Shown here: positions 11,261 to 22,899 of the stretch, piece by piece
Layout of the letters: each line of letters opens with the position of its first letter
Position numbering within the stretch: the stretch's first letter is position 1
From: Hsuehochloa calcarea
Taxonomy: Eukaryota > Streptophyta > Magnoliopsida > Poales > Poaceae
DNA length: 64,000 nucleotides
Reading direction: 5' to 3'
Assembly: GCA_036346395.1 (NCBI GenBank)
Contig: CM070609.1
Span: forward strand, 42,728,777 to 42,792,776
Made by a program: the position numbers and the translations under genes
Notes under the pieces: model-generated
The model's input: the letters and a program-made list of their open reading frames with translations, nothing else
Databases searched by the model: none
What the model was told of the DNA's origin: nothing

Positions 11261-11955
11261 TCCGCGCGGTGCGGTGATTGCGTGTGCCAACGCGCATCGG
11301 GCGTGGGAGCTGACGGCGTACGGTGGCGCGTGGCGACACCGCGGAGTGCGAGCGGCCAAGGAGCGTGCGCGTGGAGTGGCGCGGCAACGGCCACAAGACA
11401 CGGCGGCTCGCGCGGCAAGAGCGGAGGTGGCGCGCAGAGCACACAACGGCGGTGCAGAGGGCGACGGTGGCTCAGGCGCACACTTCGGCGACACAGTGTG
11501 GGGCGGTAGCACTCGGTGGCCAGCGGGGCGGCGTGGCTGCCGAGGTTCACGCGGAGGTGCCGCGAGCGCGCGTCGCATAGGTAGTGGGCCACGGCGGCGG
11601 TTTCGCCCCGGCAACGCCGACGGCGGCTTCGCCTAGGGCTCGTGTGGCGAGGCTCCAGCGCAGCGATGCATTGGCACGCCTCGACGCACGCAGCGCAAAG
11701 CCGCAGGCAAGTGCGAACAAATAGCACGACGTCAGGCCGGCGGCCAGTGGCACAGACGTGGCACGAAAAGCGTGACAAGTGATGCAACAAGCGGTGCGGG
11801 CGGCTAGTAGGGCGCGCACGGGTGGCTCGACGAGTGCCGATGTCAGGCCGGCAGGGCCGCGCATGGGAGCGCACGCATGGCGTGTGGCTCAGTAGCCGGT
11901 AGCATGGCGCGGCTGACGCACGGTGCCACCATGGTCGGGGTACGACACCAGGCGA
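11255..11955. other. GC-rich insert of unknown origin inside Copia-3
   Basis: About 700 bp of extremely GC-rich sequence replaces the expected integrase/RT region. Long open frames exist on both strands (up to 269 codons on the minus strand), but all encode Arg/Ala/His-rich, compositionally biased sequence with no domain I recognise. It may be a captured host gene fragment (retrotransposon transduction) or a hugely degraded pol. No splice-like borders were identified. Database search is needed to assign its source. Confidence 0.45.
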
Positions 11956-12440
11956 CATGACGCAGTTAAGCATATACTTCGGTACATTATGATTTAGATA
12001 ATAAAAATCAGAAAAGCCGTTTTGGCGCATATTGTGTGTTCTTGAGTCGTGATATGAGTTGGAGAGATTGAGGGAGAAAGATTGAGAGCAAGATCAAGAT
12101 ATCTATCTCTTGTTTCGGAATACTATTCACCTAACGCTACTACTTGCAATTCAATCTATTAGATTGGTTTGTGAGTATATTGATTTTCTTACAATTCAAT
12201 TTACCGAATTGGTTTGTGAGATTGCTACTGATCTTCGAGTGTACCGTGAAAGATTGGGACAACAATCAGGATTCATCTAATCAACTAGGTGGATCCGTAT
12301 CAGGTGGTATCGGGTATGCGGTGCTATGACTGTCGTTACGCAAAGGAGTTGGAAGAGTCTCTGTTTGTCAGCTACAGCGATAGCGATATGGCCAGCGACG
12401 TCGACGATATCAAGAAATCGCATCAAGGATTAGGGGGTGG
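11956..12440 (+). other. LTR-like fragment and RNase H remnant in Copia-3
   Basis: Composition switches sharply to AT-rich at about 11956. Two 30 bp near-repeats (caattcaat...ttggtttgtgag) lie near 12149-12178 and 12191-12220. A GTGGTATCGGGT motif near 12305 looks like an LTR end plus a mutated TGGTATCAGAGC priming site of another Copia element. From about 12318 to 12420 a frame reads LFVSYSDSDMASDVDD, a diverged RNase H motif (normally Y-T/S-D-A/S-D). The polypurine tract TTAGGGGGTGG follows at 12430-12440. Confidence 0.5.
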
Positions 12441-12441
12441 T

Positions 12442-12774
12442 TGTTGATTAATCCTTGCTGCCTATTCCCTTATGTTTATTGTTTCAGTTTCTTTTGCATG
12501 TGAAACGGCAGCACTAGGTGCAGGTTTTAGTTGTGGCGTAGGAGTGAGGCAATAAGTAGCCTTTCATTGCAGCATATAACGCTAGGAGTTATATTTGTAT
12601 TAAGCCTTCAGTTACTCTTTTTTGTTAGAATAAAAGGGGAAGAAAAGCAAAGAAAATGCTACGGCAGTTCAGTAGCACAAAAATCAGTCTGTGTTTTGTT
12701 TGCTATCCATGCTAGCGTGTGTGTTCTCGTGTCCATGCGTTCGAGTGTCCGTGTGCGTAGACACCGGCGAGCGG
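12442..12774 (+). repeat. Copia-3 3' LTR
   Basis: It starts TGTTGATTAATC immediately after the polypurine tract and ends within gacaccggcgagcgg. It is the direct repeat of 9371-9704. Confidence 0.85.
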
Positions 12775-13533
12775 TGCATTTTTGGTGATAATTTAATATT
12801 TTTTCTCATTCTTTTGTCATTGTATTTGTCATTTCTGCATCTTGTTGCACATATGAATTATTTTTATTGCAAACGTTGTGTATGGATATTGCGTTGAAGC
12901 ATATAATGGAAAGCTTCCAAATGGTACCTCCGAACACTAGCTGATGTGTCTTAAAACAATTACAGCTTTAGGACCTCATTCAGGTGCTACTCAAAACAAT
13001 TATGGCCTAACATCCTCACACTGAAGCTTGGCTAGGCTAGGCTGAGCCGGGGAAAGACAGACCCCTTATCAGTGCTTCGACCAGGCCCAGATTCTGCCCT
13101 CATTTTTCTGGCCTAGGAAGTGAGATGGCAACAGATCTATTCCCCGTGTGATGGTTTCTAATTAGCCGTCGGTGGTAATTCTTCTCCTGCCCTCATCCAA
13201 TCGTGGATTTCACGCGGAATCGGACTATTAATAAGAAACTTAATTCGAATGATAGTAAGGTGATTTTATAAGTTTATCCTATGTTTACGTAGAAACAAGT
13301 AGATTTATTAATAGACAAGATGGTAGAACGAATTGAATGAGGTGTGTAGTATAGATTATACAAAAATTATTAAAACTAGCGACAAAATACCTATGTTTTA
13401 GATACGTGGATGTACCAATCTACATACATATGAGTATATACCATGGTGTAGCAAGGAGCGGGGATGAAGAGACATGCCAATCCGTACCCTATATAAAGCA
13501 GTGGAACAAAGTCTCCCCATACAGCTTCTCTGA
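12775..13533. other. Unassigned AT-rich interval
   Basis: No gene or repeat family is recognised. The stretch 12775-12900 is T-rich. A TATA-like motif (ccctatataaagc) at about 13487-13499, followed by a short leader, suggests a decayed promoter just upstream of the PIF element. Nothing else could be supported. Confidence 0.3.
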
Positions 13534-13835
13534 GGGTTTGTTTGGAAGCAAGGGTAGGAGGGTAACCCCTTAATCCCTAGGGGAAATCTTCATGCTTAGA
13601 AACAAAATCCCGGTTGCAGTGGCGCTATTCGCAAAGATTCCTACTACGAACAAAATCAACTTTTGCATTGACACGTATTGACATTGCACATACAAGGGAC
13701 ACAACTCAGCGGCTGTACTGTAGCTACAACTTGACATTATTACGAACTATAGGAGTCGCAAAATATATTCTTAGAGCAGCGTAGGACATAAACTAACTTT
13801 AGTAAAACCATAGTTCAAATAGATATTTCACAGTA

Positions 13836-13989
13836 CTAAAATCCAATGGTGCTAACTGACAGTCCAGCACTAAAGATTTCATAAACAACATTGCCACGAA
13901 TCTGAACAAATGCATAAGCCGCCTTCTCTGATTCCATAGAACAAACTATGGTGATGGCTCCATTTTCAGTTTGCTGTGAGGCAACCACA
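13836..13989 (-). other. Possible terminal exon on the minus strand
   Basis: Read on the minus strand, an acceptor-like tctattgcag (AG at 13990-13991) is followed by about 50 open codons ending in TAG at 13836-13838. The peptide contains ENGAITIVCSMESEKAAYAF and ends SVSTIGF. Its composition is like real coding sequence, not low complexity, but I cannot assign it to a family. It lies inside the PIF element borders, so it may be a captured gene exon or a last exon of a PIF-encoded protein. Low certainty. Confidence 0.35.
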
Positions 13990-14878
13990 CTGCAATAGAA
14001 TTAACATCATTAAGACAACATGAACTCTGACAACAAAGTTGGCATATACTACTACTTTTCACTTGAGATTTGCTTGGTGTTAAAGAATGTTTGCGCAGAT
14101 CTAACTAAGAGTCTAAGAGAAAGACTAACTAATTGTGCGACATATATTTGATTATCATTACTACCAGTTGACACAGGAAGATCTTGAGAACTGGCACTAA
14201 TTGACAGCAGCAGTAGTAGTAGTACTGGTTTGGGACCTTGGAAAATATCCTTACACCTACTGAACTAGTTTTTCATAAGTATGATGCATACTGAATATGG
14301 TAGAACCAAAATAATTTCAAAAGAATGCTTGACTTCCTTATGGAACCTCATTTTCCCACTTGTGCTTAATTATAAAGCTGATATCAGTAAAGCCACACAT
14401 CTCCAGTGTGTCACTCGGAGAATTGCCAGGGTCCAGTACATGTTATATATGCAACATTCTGCTTAAAAGTGTAGGTGCTACCAAGTAGCTAAAGAAGAAG
14501 ATTTCTTATATCTCAACAATAAGAAGTATTTAATTCGAACGTAAAAAATTTCTAGATACTCAAACATGGCGAATTGATGTACATGCAAATAGCATTGGTA
14601 AGATCTTATATCAGTAAATACATAATTTCATATGCTACATATGTACCCTATCCAAAGACTCATGTTCAAAATTCAGTTCATAAAAATATAGCTATATATA
14701 GCCCAATAGCTCTGAATGTTTCTTTGTTCTGCATGGTTTATAGAACAACAAAACTATAACACTAGCTAGTAACAAATAATTTAGAAATGAATCAACCAAT
14801 CAATTATAAAGTTGACTATAAAAAGCTGAATATATAAAGCAACTGCTGAAGGAAAAATGGAATAAAAAGATAACTTAC

Positions 14879-15535
14879 TTATGGAGCAATTTCGCTCTTA
14901 ATCCAAAGCAATCGAACACTTGTGTTTTTGGTGTTGATAAAAAGTTCTCTATTCAGCTCACATTTGAAGAGTCGTAGTGTCTTTGCCTTCTCCATGTGCG
15001 TTAGGTCTTCAATTGATTCTAGTGCAACAACACACTTCACAATAGAAAACTCATCACTCTAACTATGTTTTGTTGTTTCATTTAGTTCTTCGGCAATTTT
15101 TTTGGTTTGCTCCTTCTTGAATTCCACGTAGCTCTCAAGGATCCCAATAATTTGACTTTGCTTTCGCTTTTTTCCATTATCATCTCCTTTCTGTCCAGAT
15201 GATGTAGGATTATGAGAAATCATGTACATAAACATCCCTAGTTGCTCCTCGACGGTAACAACCCTTGTGTCATGCATCAAACCCGCCCTTCTAAGAAAAT
15301 CAGATGTAGCCCTGAATATCTCTGGCTCCATCCGAAACTCAACCCTACACCAACTCTCATGGCCTTCTAAGATTTCCTTAACTTTTTTAGCACTGGTAAG
15401 AGATGATGTGTGGATTGGACTTTTTTCATCATAAAGGCATTAAAGCAAAGTAGAAACCAAGACAAGAAATAGCTCATCGTCCTCCTCTTCTTTCTTAAGC
15501 ATAAAATTCCTAATGAGCTCCTTTCTAGTGTCCAT
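14879..15535 (-). pseudogene. PIF/Harbinger transposase N-terminus fused to Myb/SANT-like ORF (broken)
   Basis: From a minus-strand ATG at 15535, the frame reads a helix-rich start, then a stop near 15440. After it come HESWCRVEFRMEPEIFRA and TVEEQLGMFMYMISHN, which match the conserved N-terminal block of grass Harbinger transposases. Directly after, the sequence becomes KKRKQSQIIGILE...FKKEQTKK and, after another stop near 15058, EKAKTLRLFKCELNRELF...LLWIKSEI. That is the C-terminal part of the separate Myb/SANT-like (PF12776-type) protein of these elements. The DDE catalytic domain is absent. The join implies a deletion between two co-oriented genes. Confidence 0.65.
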
Positions 15536-15798
15536 TTGCTAATAAATGCAGATGTAACATATTGTGAATTAGCGTATTGAGTAAAACATTTCTCATGAAA
15601 GATGCCGACAAGAATTAGTTCTTAAGTTGACATGATAAGAAAAAACATGAAATATGATGTGTCATTGCTTGGAACAATTAGAAATTATTATTTGGGGGGA
15701 ACTAGGAACAATATTTTTAGTCATTTACAAATATCATTTCTATGAAAAATGGTCATATTACTGCTCAGATTTTTGTGATTGTAAACGGTCTTCAATTT

Positions 15799-16530
15799 TA
15801 TATTATCATTTAGGATCATGACAATTATATGAAACAAGATTATTAGTCAAACAAAAGATAATATGAACATAGCAGATGTAATATTTCTCATTCTAGCATT
15901 TCAATTATATGAAACAAGATTATTAGTCAAACAAGATTATGAACGGTGCTGTTTTTCTTCAGTATCTTCAAACAAAAGATTGGAACTTATGACTCTCCCG
16001 AACAACACATTCCTCCACTCCTTCCTCAACACTCACCCTGGCAATCAGAATTAATTCTCAAGGGAGATACAGTTAGCTTGAATCACTTGATTGAAAATGA
16101 CAATTCCCAGCAATCTGGATGAATGTCATATGACAGATAATAACAATGAAGGAGAAAATGTAAGCTCAAGACACCCGCATAACAAATATTCTCAGTTGGT
16201 CAAAGCCAAAGGCTGAAGCACCAATATATAGTTATGCTCTAGACTATTAACACTGTTTTCTGCAGTAGGGATAAACAAATAACCTGCATGTCTTGAAAAT
16301 GTATGTAGACAAGTCCTTCCTTTCCAAAGTTTAATAGTGGAATCACTTGAACCTATACAAAGAGAAAAGAAATAAATTATAAATTTATTTCTTTATATTA
16401 TCATTTAGGATCATGACAATTATATGAAACAAGATTATTAGTTAAACAAAAGATAATATGAACAGAGAAGATGTAATATTTCTCATGCTAGCATGTCAAT
16501 TATATGAAACAAGATTATTAGGAAAACAAA
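15799..16530 (+). repeat. Two dispersed direct repeats (about 135 bp) inside the PIF element
   Basis: The block 15799-15935 recurs at about 16393-16530, sharing TATCATTTAGGATCATGAC, AATTATATGAAACAAGATTA and TAATATTTCTCAT. Inside each copy the AATTATATGAAACAAGATTA core itself occurs twice. The repeats differ by several substitutions. They lie in a noncoding, AT-rich part of the transposon and probably arose by local duplication. Confidence 0.75.
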
Positions 16531-17798
16531 ATATAACATTTTTGTTGTTTAGATTATTAGCATCAGGACAAATCTATTGTTCCTTAGTGATTGAACCATC
16601 CGATTATTAGCATGCAATTTGTTCTAATATTTTTTTTTGGGAACCACATTCCCGGTTATTCCTTGGTGAGTGAAAAAGAAAATGGTAGTAAGGAAAATCT
16701 GATGGCTCGATCCCATCTATAGCTAAAAATCTCACAGATTGGCTTTTCCGCAACTCTCACCAAGCATATGTGTGACAACCATATCCATATGTAGGAGGCA
16801 TGCTTATAAAGACTCCATCCAACATAACATAAAATTAAATTGTATATCACATTCCCCTTCATCCCAACATTCAGCCACCAGTTCATTCTTATCACAACAA
16901 ATATGAAATAATAAAGGAAATTGAATATTCAAAGGATAGTCTCCTAGCCTGGTATCATGCTAAAATTTGGTATTTTCTACATTGTTAACCTTATGAATAG
17001 CACCCCATTTAAACCAATGTTTGACTTTTTGGAGACCTTTCCAGAACTATGAACCATATGAATGATTACAAGAAAATAAGTCTCCCTCGATTCAAAGTAT
17101 AGTTCTTTGCTCATATAGATCATAAAGTTCAAGAATATCTTGATAGAACAAAAAAAACCTAAGCAGCAGATCTGTGACAGGAGGAGACATGACATAATAT
17201 GAACTAGTTGTTCTTGCTAGCATGAGAAATTAAAAGAAGTAAAAAACAAAACCACAGCTTGAACAGGAGCAACAAAACCCTAATCAGCAGATTGAGAGGA
17301 GGAGATATACCCCGAGCTAACCAACTAATGCTTCGGCGGCAAAGGAACCTCCGATGCTTCGGCGGAACAACAACTCCCTCCTCTACTTCCTCAAAAAGGC
17401 ATAGGAGCACCAGATCCGTGAGAACAAGAATAAAACCTATAAGTAGGAGGACGAGGGGCTGGGAGGAGAAAGAGATGGAGCGAACCGAGGAAGACGTGGC
17501 GCCAGAGTGGTAGAAGGTGTCGCCAACTGGTAGGAGGAGGAGTCCCGCCTCGCGAGTGGACGGCGATGGAGAGAGGTTGCGATCTCGCGGCGTCGCGTGA
17601 TGCGGCAGGGAGAACAAATCCCGTATGGCGAGGGGATTATCTTTTCCTGGGGATATCGCGTGAATTGGGCTGAAAAATCCCGTCAGTGTGGACTCCCACA
17701 TGCCCCTTCTAGCTGACCCAGGGAAACTTTCCCCATGGGACTCCAGCCCAGGGATTCGGCTGGGATCCCGGTCGGGATCGAGGTTCCCAAACAAAGGC

Positions 17799-17924
17799 TA
17801 ATTCTAGCCCAGTCTCACGCTATCCGTCTTCTATTGCACACACGCCTCCTGCACTTGCGCAAAACACCGCCGCCATCGCTCGCGCGTGCGAACATGTGGT
17901 CGCATTGCTGCCGCGCTGTTTCCT
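17799..17924. other. Short spacer between PIF element and Tekay-type LTR
   Basis: 126 bp of GC-rich sequence with no recognised feature. It ends directly at the TGTTGGACCCC terminus of the next repeat. Confidence 0.4.
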
Positions 17925-19789
17925 TGTTGGACCCCAAATTTGTAATTTGGCATCCACTATATCAATCTGTGTCATTCCCTGAATCAGTAGATAGCACATA
18001 CATGCACATTCATGGATCAATTGCATACATCACATACATAGCCAAAGTATATCACATAACAGGCCATGAGGCTCACTGTTTTACAAAAGGCATGTGGGTA
18101 ATAATATCACATAGAGTACAGAGTAAGGGATAAGTGCGGAAGCAAAAGAAGTAGTAGTGGATCCATTTACTCTACCCACAGGCAAGCGACTGGGGGTTCT
18201 GGCCTAAGTTTCATCGTCCTTGCCACCGTATGGTCTGGCTGCCACGTAGTAGTCGTAGGGGTCCTGGTCGAGCGGCTCTAAAATATTATATTAGAGAAGC
18301 CTAAGTACACAATCGTACTCGCGAGCCAATACATAATGCATGTTATCATAGATGTAAGGCTAGTCAAGGAAACGCTTGGAGTTCTTTTATTTGCATAAAG
18401 CCAAGTTTGAATTAGATCAAGTAGTAAAACATCTTATGACTTCGCATTTTTACAAACAAGTTTTATAAAGTGAGTTTCATTTGTAACGTACTAGTGGAGA
18501 TCCCATCTCCTATACCATCTAGTGGCCCCATCCACTCGATGCTTGGGGTAACTCGTAATTACCACTGGTCCATGACCAGGCCTTCACAAATCCTTGGGGT
18601 CCCAGCCTAGCTTTTCATTCCACGACCACACACAAATGGTTTTATAAAAATAAAAGCTAGTTCAAGTGAGTTCCCGACACCACTCTTGACCGTGAGCACA
18701 TCTATCTAGATAGTTTTATTACTCTATAGAGTTCGTACACTTTACCCACAAGAGATATTCAACTTATAATGTCTCCGACACACTTCCAATGGTGTGTGAC
18801 AAAGTTGATTATCACAAGGCCTTTACGATGCTCAACCTCGATGCAACCCCACCCGCTAAGGTTTCCACCGCCCGGAGCCACGCTCCCAGGAGGCCCCCTC
18901 TTATGCCGTGTGGTTTTCCTGTGGCTTCAACCCATACCCACTCTACACACCTACCAGTAGCGAAGCCACACCAAGGCGAACAAATTAGTTAGCCAAGTTG
19001 TACCCATTATAGACTTGTGGTCGTACTGTTTTACACGAGAGGTCATCACAAGAACTCGGTCCTTTATTGACTTGGGCAATGCATTTACATACCCCACCGA
19101 CGTGCATCACCAGCACCAGCCACTCTTTCCATCTGCCCAAGTTGGAATCAGTTTTTCAGGTTTTGGTTTGTTTTGAAAATAACATTTAGTCCAACATACC
19201 AGCCAAGCTTCTAGCCTCGACTGCCCAAATCCAGCTTTTCATGTTTGAAAAGATTGGTGTCGGGCAATTTAATGCACGCACGATAATGTATCTAAGCAAG
19301 GCTAAGCATGACACTTAGATCTAGACTTATTAACTAGTATGTAAACCATTAAGTCTAGGGTGACAAGTGATAATGTCCAAGTTCAATGATTGGAAGGTTA
19401 TACTCAGTTATCATTAAGGTATTAACTATGAGCTAGACCAATATAGTTGTATAAATCATAGCAATGCAATTTCATAATTGAAAGCAATATAATTTGCAAA
19501 GACTAGGTGCAATATAATCAAAGTATTGACTCACCTTAGTCGTGGTACTGCTGCTCCTGCTTGTGGTCTAGTAGTCTTCTGGAGCTTCGGATTCTATACA
19601 CAAATCCAACCAAAACATGAATAATCCCTAATGAATTCGACTTACGATCCAAAAATGCAAATGAACTCCAAATGGGGGTGTCCTCGGTTTAGTTGGGCCA
19701 TTTTAGTTAGTCTTCGGTTCGTGTTACCATTTTCGGTGTTGGACATAGGATTCGAGTAGGTATCGTAGGTTGTTTCCGAGACAGTGGCT

Positions 19790-21745
19790 AGTCGATGTAC
19801 GGGTTCTTGGATTCAAGTAATGTTTGGTGTTTCAACTACGGGGTCGGAGGGGTCTCGACTACTTGGAAGAAGGTGTTTTCGAGTACTGTTCGTTGTTTCG
19901 AGTACTGTTCAAGATTTCAACCACCTCATTGGACACGGGTTTTGAATACCTGGTCGAGAGGGTTTTCGAGTTCAATTCATAGTTTCGACCACTTGGTCGA
20001 GACGGGCTTCGAATACTTGGACGAGAATATTTTCGAGTATTGTTCATGGTTTCGAGTACTGTTTATTGTTTCTATTACTATTCATTATTTCGACTATTGT
20101 TCACTATTTCGACTACTGTTCAAAGGAGTTTCGACTAACCAGTCGAAGGAGTTTCGACCGACTGGTCGAAAGAAGCTTAGGCTGCCTAGTTGAAGGTGTT
20201 TGACCATTGGTTGAATGTATTTCAACAATCTAGTCGAAAGGGGCTGCTACTAACTGATCGAAGAGGTTCGACTAACTGGTTGAAAAAGTTTTGACCATCG
20301 GTCGAAGGTGTTTATTGTTTCTATTACTATTCATTATTTCGACTATTGTTCACTATTTCGACTACTGTTCAAAGGTGTTTCGACTAACCGGTCGAAGGAG
20401 TTTCGACCGACTGGTCGAAAGAAGCTTCGGCTGCCTAGTTGAAGGTGTTTTGGCCATTGGTTGAATGTATTTCAATAATCTAGTCGAAAGGGGCTGCTAC
20501 TAACTGATCGAAGAGGTTCGACTAACTGGTTGAAAAAGTTTTGACCATCGGTCGAAAAAGTGTCGACCAAGTTTTAACTATTAATCGAAGGGTCTTTCGA
20601 CTAACTAATCAAAGGAATTTTGACTGTCTGTTGGAGGTTTTCACAATCTAGTCGGAAGAAGTTTTTGACTATTTGGTCAAGAAGTTTTGACATTTCGGTC
20701 GGAAGGAGTTTTCGACTAACTAGTCGAAGAAGTTTCGACAATATGGTCGGAAAGAGTTTCCAACAATATGGTCAAAGAAGTTTTTACAAGCTGGTTGAAA
20801 GAAGTTTTTAACTAACTGGTTGAATAAGTTTCGATAATCTGGTCGGAATGAGTTTTCGACTAACTCATCGAAGGAGTTTTTGATAACTGGTCGAAGAAGT
20901 TTCCCAAGCTGGTCGAAATGATTTTTCAACTTATCTGGTCGAAGAAGTTTCGATAACTGGTCGTAATGAGTTTCAAAATCGTCAAGAAGTTTCGACAAGT
21001 CGATCAAAAGGAGTTTTCACTAACTCGTCAAGAAATTTCAACAATCTGGTTAGAATGAGTTTTCGACTAAATGGTCGAAGGAGTTTTCGACTAACTGGTC
21101 GAAGGAGTTTTCGACAATTGGTCGAAGAAGTTTCGACAAGTTGGTCAAAAGTGTTTTCAACTAAGTGGTCGAAGAAGTTTCAACTGACTGGTGGGGACGG
21201 TATCAACTACATGGTCCGAGTGGGTTTCTACTTTCTAGTCGAAGGAGTTTCACTATCCGTCAAAGGAGTTTCACGACTAGTGGAGACGGGTTTCAACTAC
21301 ATGGTCGGACAGGGTTTTAACTATCTAGTTGAAGGGAGTTTTGACTATTTGGTCGAAGGTAGTTTCGACTATTTGGTCGAAGGGAGTTTCGACTGACTAG
21401 GAGGGACAGATTTCGACTACATGGTCTAATGGAGTTTTGACTATCTGGTCGAAGGGAGTTTCGACCATCCGGTTGAAAGAAGCTTCGATCATCTGGCTAG
21501 AATGAGTTTCGACCATCTGGTCAAAGGGAGTTTTGACCATCCGGTCAAGGGGAGTCTCAACCATCCGGTCGAAAGGAGCCTATACCATCTGGTCGGAAAG
21601 AGTTTCGACCATTCGGTTGAAGGGAGTTTCGACCATCTGGTCAGAAATATAGGTTCGACCACATTATTTGGTGGGGAAGAGTTCAACTTTCTAGAGGTTT
21701 AACTATACTCCAAGTTAGGGGAGGTTCGACCACGTGGGGGTTTGA
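19790..21745 (+). repeat. GTCGA-rich minisatellite array (about 2 kb)
   Basis: Dozens of degenerate units of about 22-26 bp follow the pattern GGAGTTTCGACTAACTGGTC plus GAA. The most constant parts are the GTTTCGAC and CTGGTCGAA boxes. Units vary in length and diverge toward the left, where they become TTCGAGTACTGTTC. Because TCGA is self-complementary, the array is full of short inverted repeats. It has no coding potential. Other parts of this Gypsy-rich region (23.86-24.01 and 25.67-25.77 kb) carry separate GTCGA-type minisatellites. Confidence 0.85.
20061..20558 (+). repeat. 249 bp higher-order duplication in the minisatellite
   Basis: The block starting GTTTATTGTTTCTATTACTA at 20061 begins again at 20310, and the two 249 bp blocks match nearly base for base (for example, aaccagtcgaa versus aaccggtcgaa). 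Each holds about ten minisatellite units in the same variant order. This is a recent segmental duplication on top of the older unit amplification. Confidence 0.8.
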
Positions 21746-21774
21746 TTACATCTTGGGTCTATAATGTATTAGAG

Positions 21775-22849
21775 GTTCAATCCCTCTAATAGGTGGCAAT
21801 CCCGGGGGTATTTTAGCTGGAAACACATCCTCATATACCTGCAAAAGGTTAGTGATAGCAGACGGCAAAGAGCTAGATATATCATCAAGTGAAAATAAAG
21901 TATCTTTACATATCAAAGCATAACATGGCATATTATGATAAAAAATTTCAGCAAGATAAAATTTGGTTACAAGCATGACACAACCCTTTAATTTAATTCG
22001 CTCAGTCCTAGAACTAGGTGCCAACCGCTCTTTCTTAAGTGGGAAAATATTATTCACTAGTTGCTGATTTTCAGATTCATGTTCAAGTTCTTTCTTCTCA
22101 TTTTCAGCTAGCTCATTATCATAATTCACAATTTCAGTAGGCGTCAAAGGTAGCAAAGTTATTTTCTTTCCTTTGTGCATAAGAGAGTATTTATTACTTC
22201 TACCATGATGAGTTGCATCGGTATCAAATTCCCACGGATGACCTAATAAAAGAGAGCAGGCTTGCATAGGTACTACGTCGAAATCATCAACATCATGGTA
22301 GGAACCAATGGAAAAATGCACTATCGCAGATTGTGTTACCTTTACCTTACCGCTGTTGTTGAATCACTGAATGTGGTATGGGCGAGGATGCGCACGTGTG
22401 GCCAAGCCAAGCTTCTTGACCAATCCTAAATTCACCAAATTATTGCAGCTTCTGCCATCAATAATGACACAAACACGGCAATCCTTAACGATGAGGAACA
22501 TCTGAAACAAATTATGACGTTGTAGCTTCTCCTCTTGCTCTCTTTGAGTGCTCAATACTCGCTGCACAATTATAGTTCGATAATTCCCCGTAGCAGCGGC
22601 ACCTAAAATTTTCTCACCATCACTATCTGCCTCATGTTCATCATCATTACCTGCAAGGTTAGCTGCAAGAACGTATTTATCCTCAATATCACTAGCACTT
22701 ACGTAACAACCGTCTTCTATCGCAATGTACGCTCGCTGACTTGGACAATCTCTTATGAAGTGGCACATTCCTTTACAACGGTGGCATATAATTCCTGTTA
22801 TACGACCAGTGCAAGCAATCGATGAAGAGCTCTGCGCTAGTGCCTGCAC
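21775..22849 (-). pseudogene. Gypsy gag CCHC knuckle and protease region (broken)
   Basis: The minus-strand frame from 22849 carries CHRCKGMCHFIRDC near 22800-22755, an intact CX2CX4HX4C zinc knuckle. An acidic linker follows, then the protease active-site region VIIDGRSCNNLVN near 22470, where the usual Gly is Arg. A frameshift at about 22365 moves to the frame 22321-21746, which carries HFSIGSYHDVDDFDVVPMQ, LLGHPWEFDTDATHHGR and ends at IPPGLPPIRGIE. That is the lead-in to RT; RT itself is missing. Homology is lost beyond about 21775. Confidence 0.8.
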
Positions 22850-22899
22850 ACTAGTAGATTTGCTCGCCTCTGCGGTGCGCGGCGGTGGAGATGGTGTCG

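Larger units (their letters stand above)
9371..12774 (+). mobile_element. Copia-3: internally deleted Ty1/Copia element with foreign insert
   Basis: Direct repeats of about 330 bp (9371-about 9704 and 12442-about 12774) begin TGTTGATTAATC and bound a 2.7 kb interior. The interior has a TGGTATCAGAGC priming site, gag, a CCHC knuckle and protease. It then has about 1 kb of GC-rich and AT-rich sequence that does not look like integrase or RT, then a small RNase H remnant and a polypurine tract. Integrase and most of RT are missing, so it is non-autonomous. No clean target-site duplication was found (agaga on the left; nothing equal on the right). Confidence 0.85.
13534..17798 (-). mobile_element. 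PIF/Harbinger-like DNA transposon, decayed
   Basis: The termini GGGTTTGTTTGGAA (13534) and TTCCCAAACAAAGGC (ending 17798) form imperfect inverted repeats of the grass PIF/Tourist type. They are flanked by TGA on the left and TAA on the right, compatible with a mutated TWA target duplication. Inside, on the minus strand, are remnants of both PIF proteins: the transposase N-terminus and the Myb/SANT-like partner. They are joined by an internal deletion (14879-15535). The 4.3 kb length is near that of autonomous relatives, but much of the interior is AT-rich noncoding repeat. Confidence 0.7.
17925..21751 (-). mobile_element. Tekay-type LTR on the minus strand (3' or solo), carrying a minisatellite
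   Basis: The plus-strand left edge TGTTGGACCCC reads on the minus strand as an LTR end (...GGGGTCCAACA). Read on the minus strand, 19020-18100 has the same order of landmarks as the Tekay LTR at 28.9-31.2 kb: aaaccttagcggg, tgggtaaagtgtacg, agagtaataaa, then a block encoding DQDPYDYYV..., then gtcgcttgcctgtggg. No priming site follows the end at 17925, so it is a 3' or solo LTR. The right border near 21751 is inferred from where Gypsy coding homology begins; no target duplication was found. A length of 3.8 kb fits grass Tekay LTRs. Confidence 0.55.

Noticed and set aside
11221..12030. Long open frame (269 codons) on the minus strand
   Set aside because: Arg/Ala/His/Cys-rich low-complexity translation in a GC-rich block where stops are rare on every frame; no domain, no initiation context, and it crosses a sharp composition change at about 11956.
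17204..17794. 196-codon minus-strand frame at the right end of the PIF element
   Set aside because: It includes the terminal inverted repeat itself and has no domain; more likely the untranslated 5' end of the transposon.
19790..21745. CRISPR-like appearance of repeated boxes with variable spacers
   Set aside because: Eukaryotic retrotransposon context, units vary in both repeat and spacer, no cas genes; it is a degenerate minisatellite.
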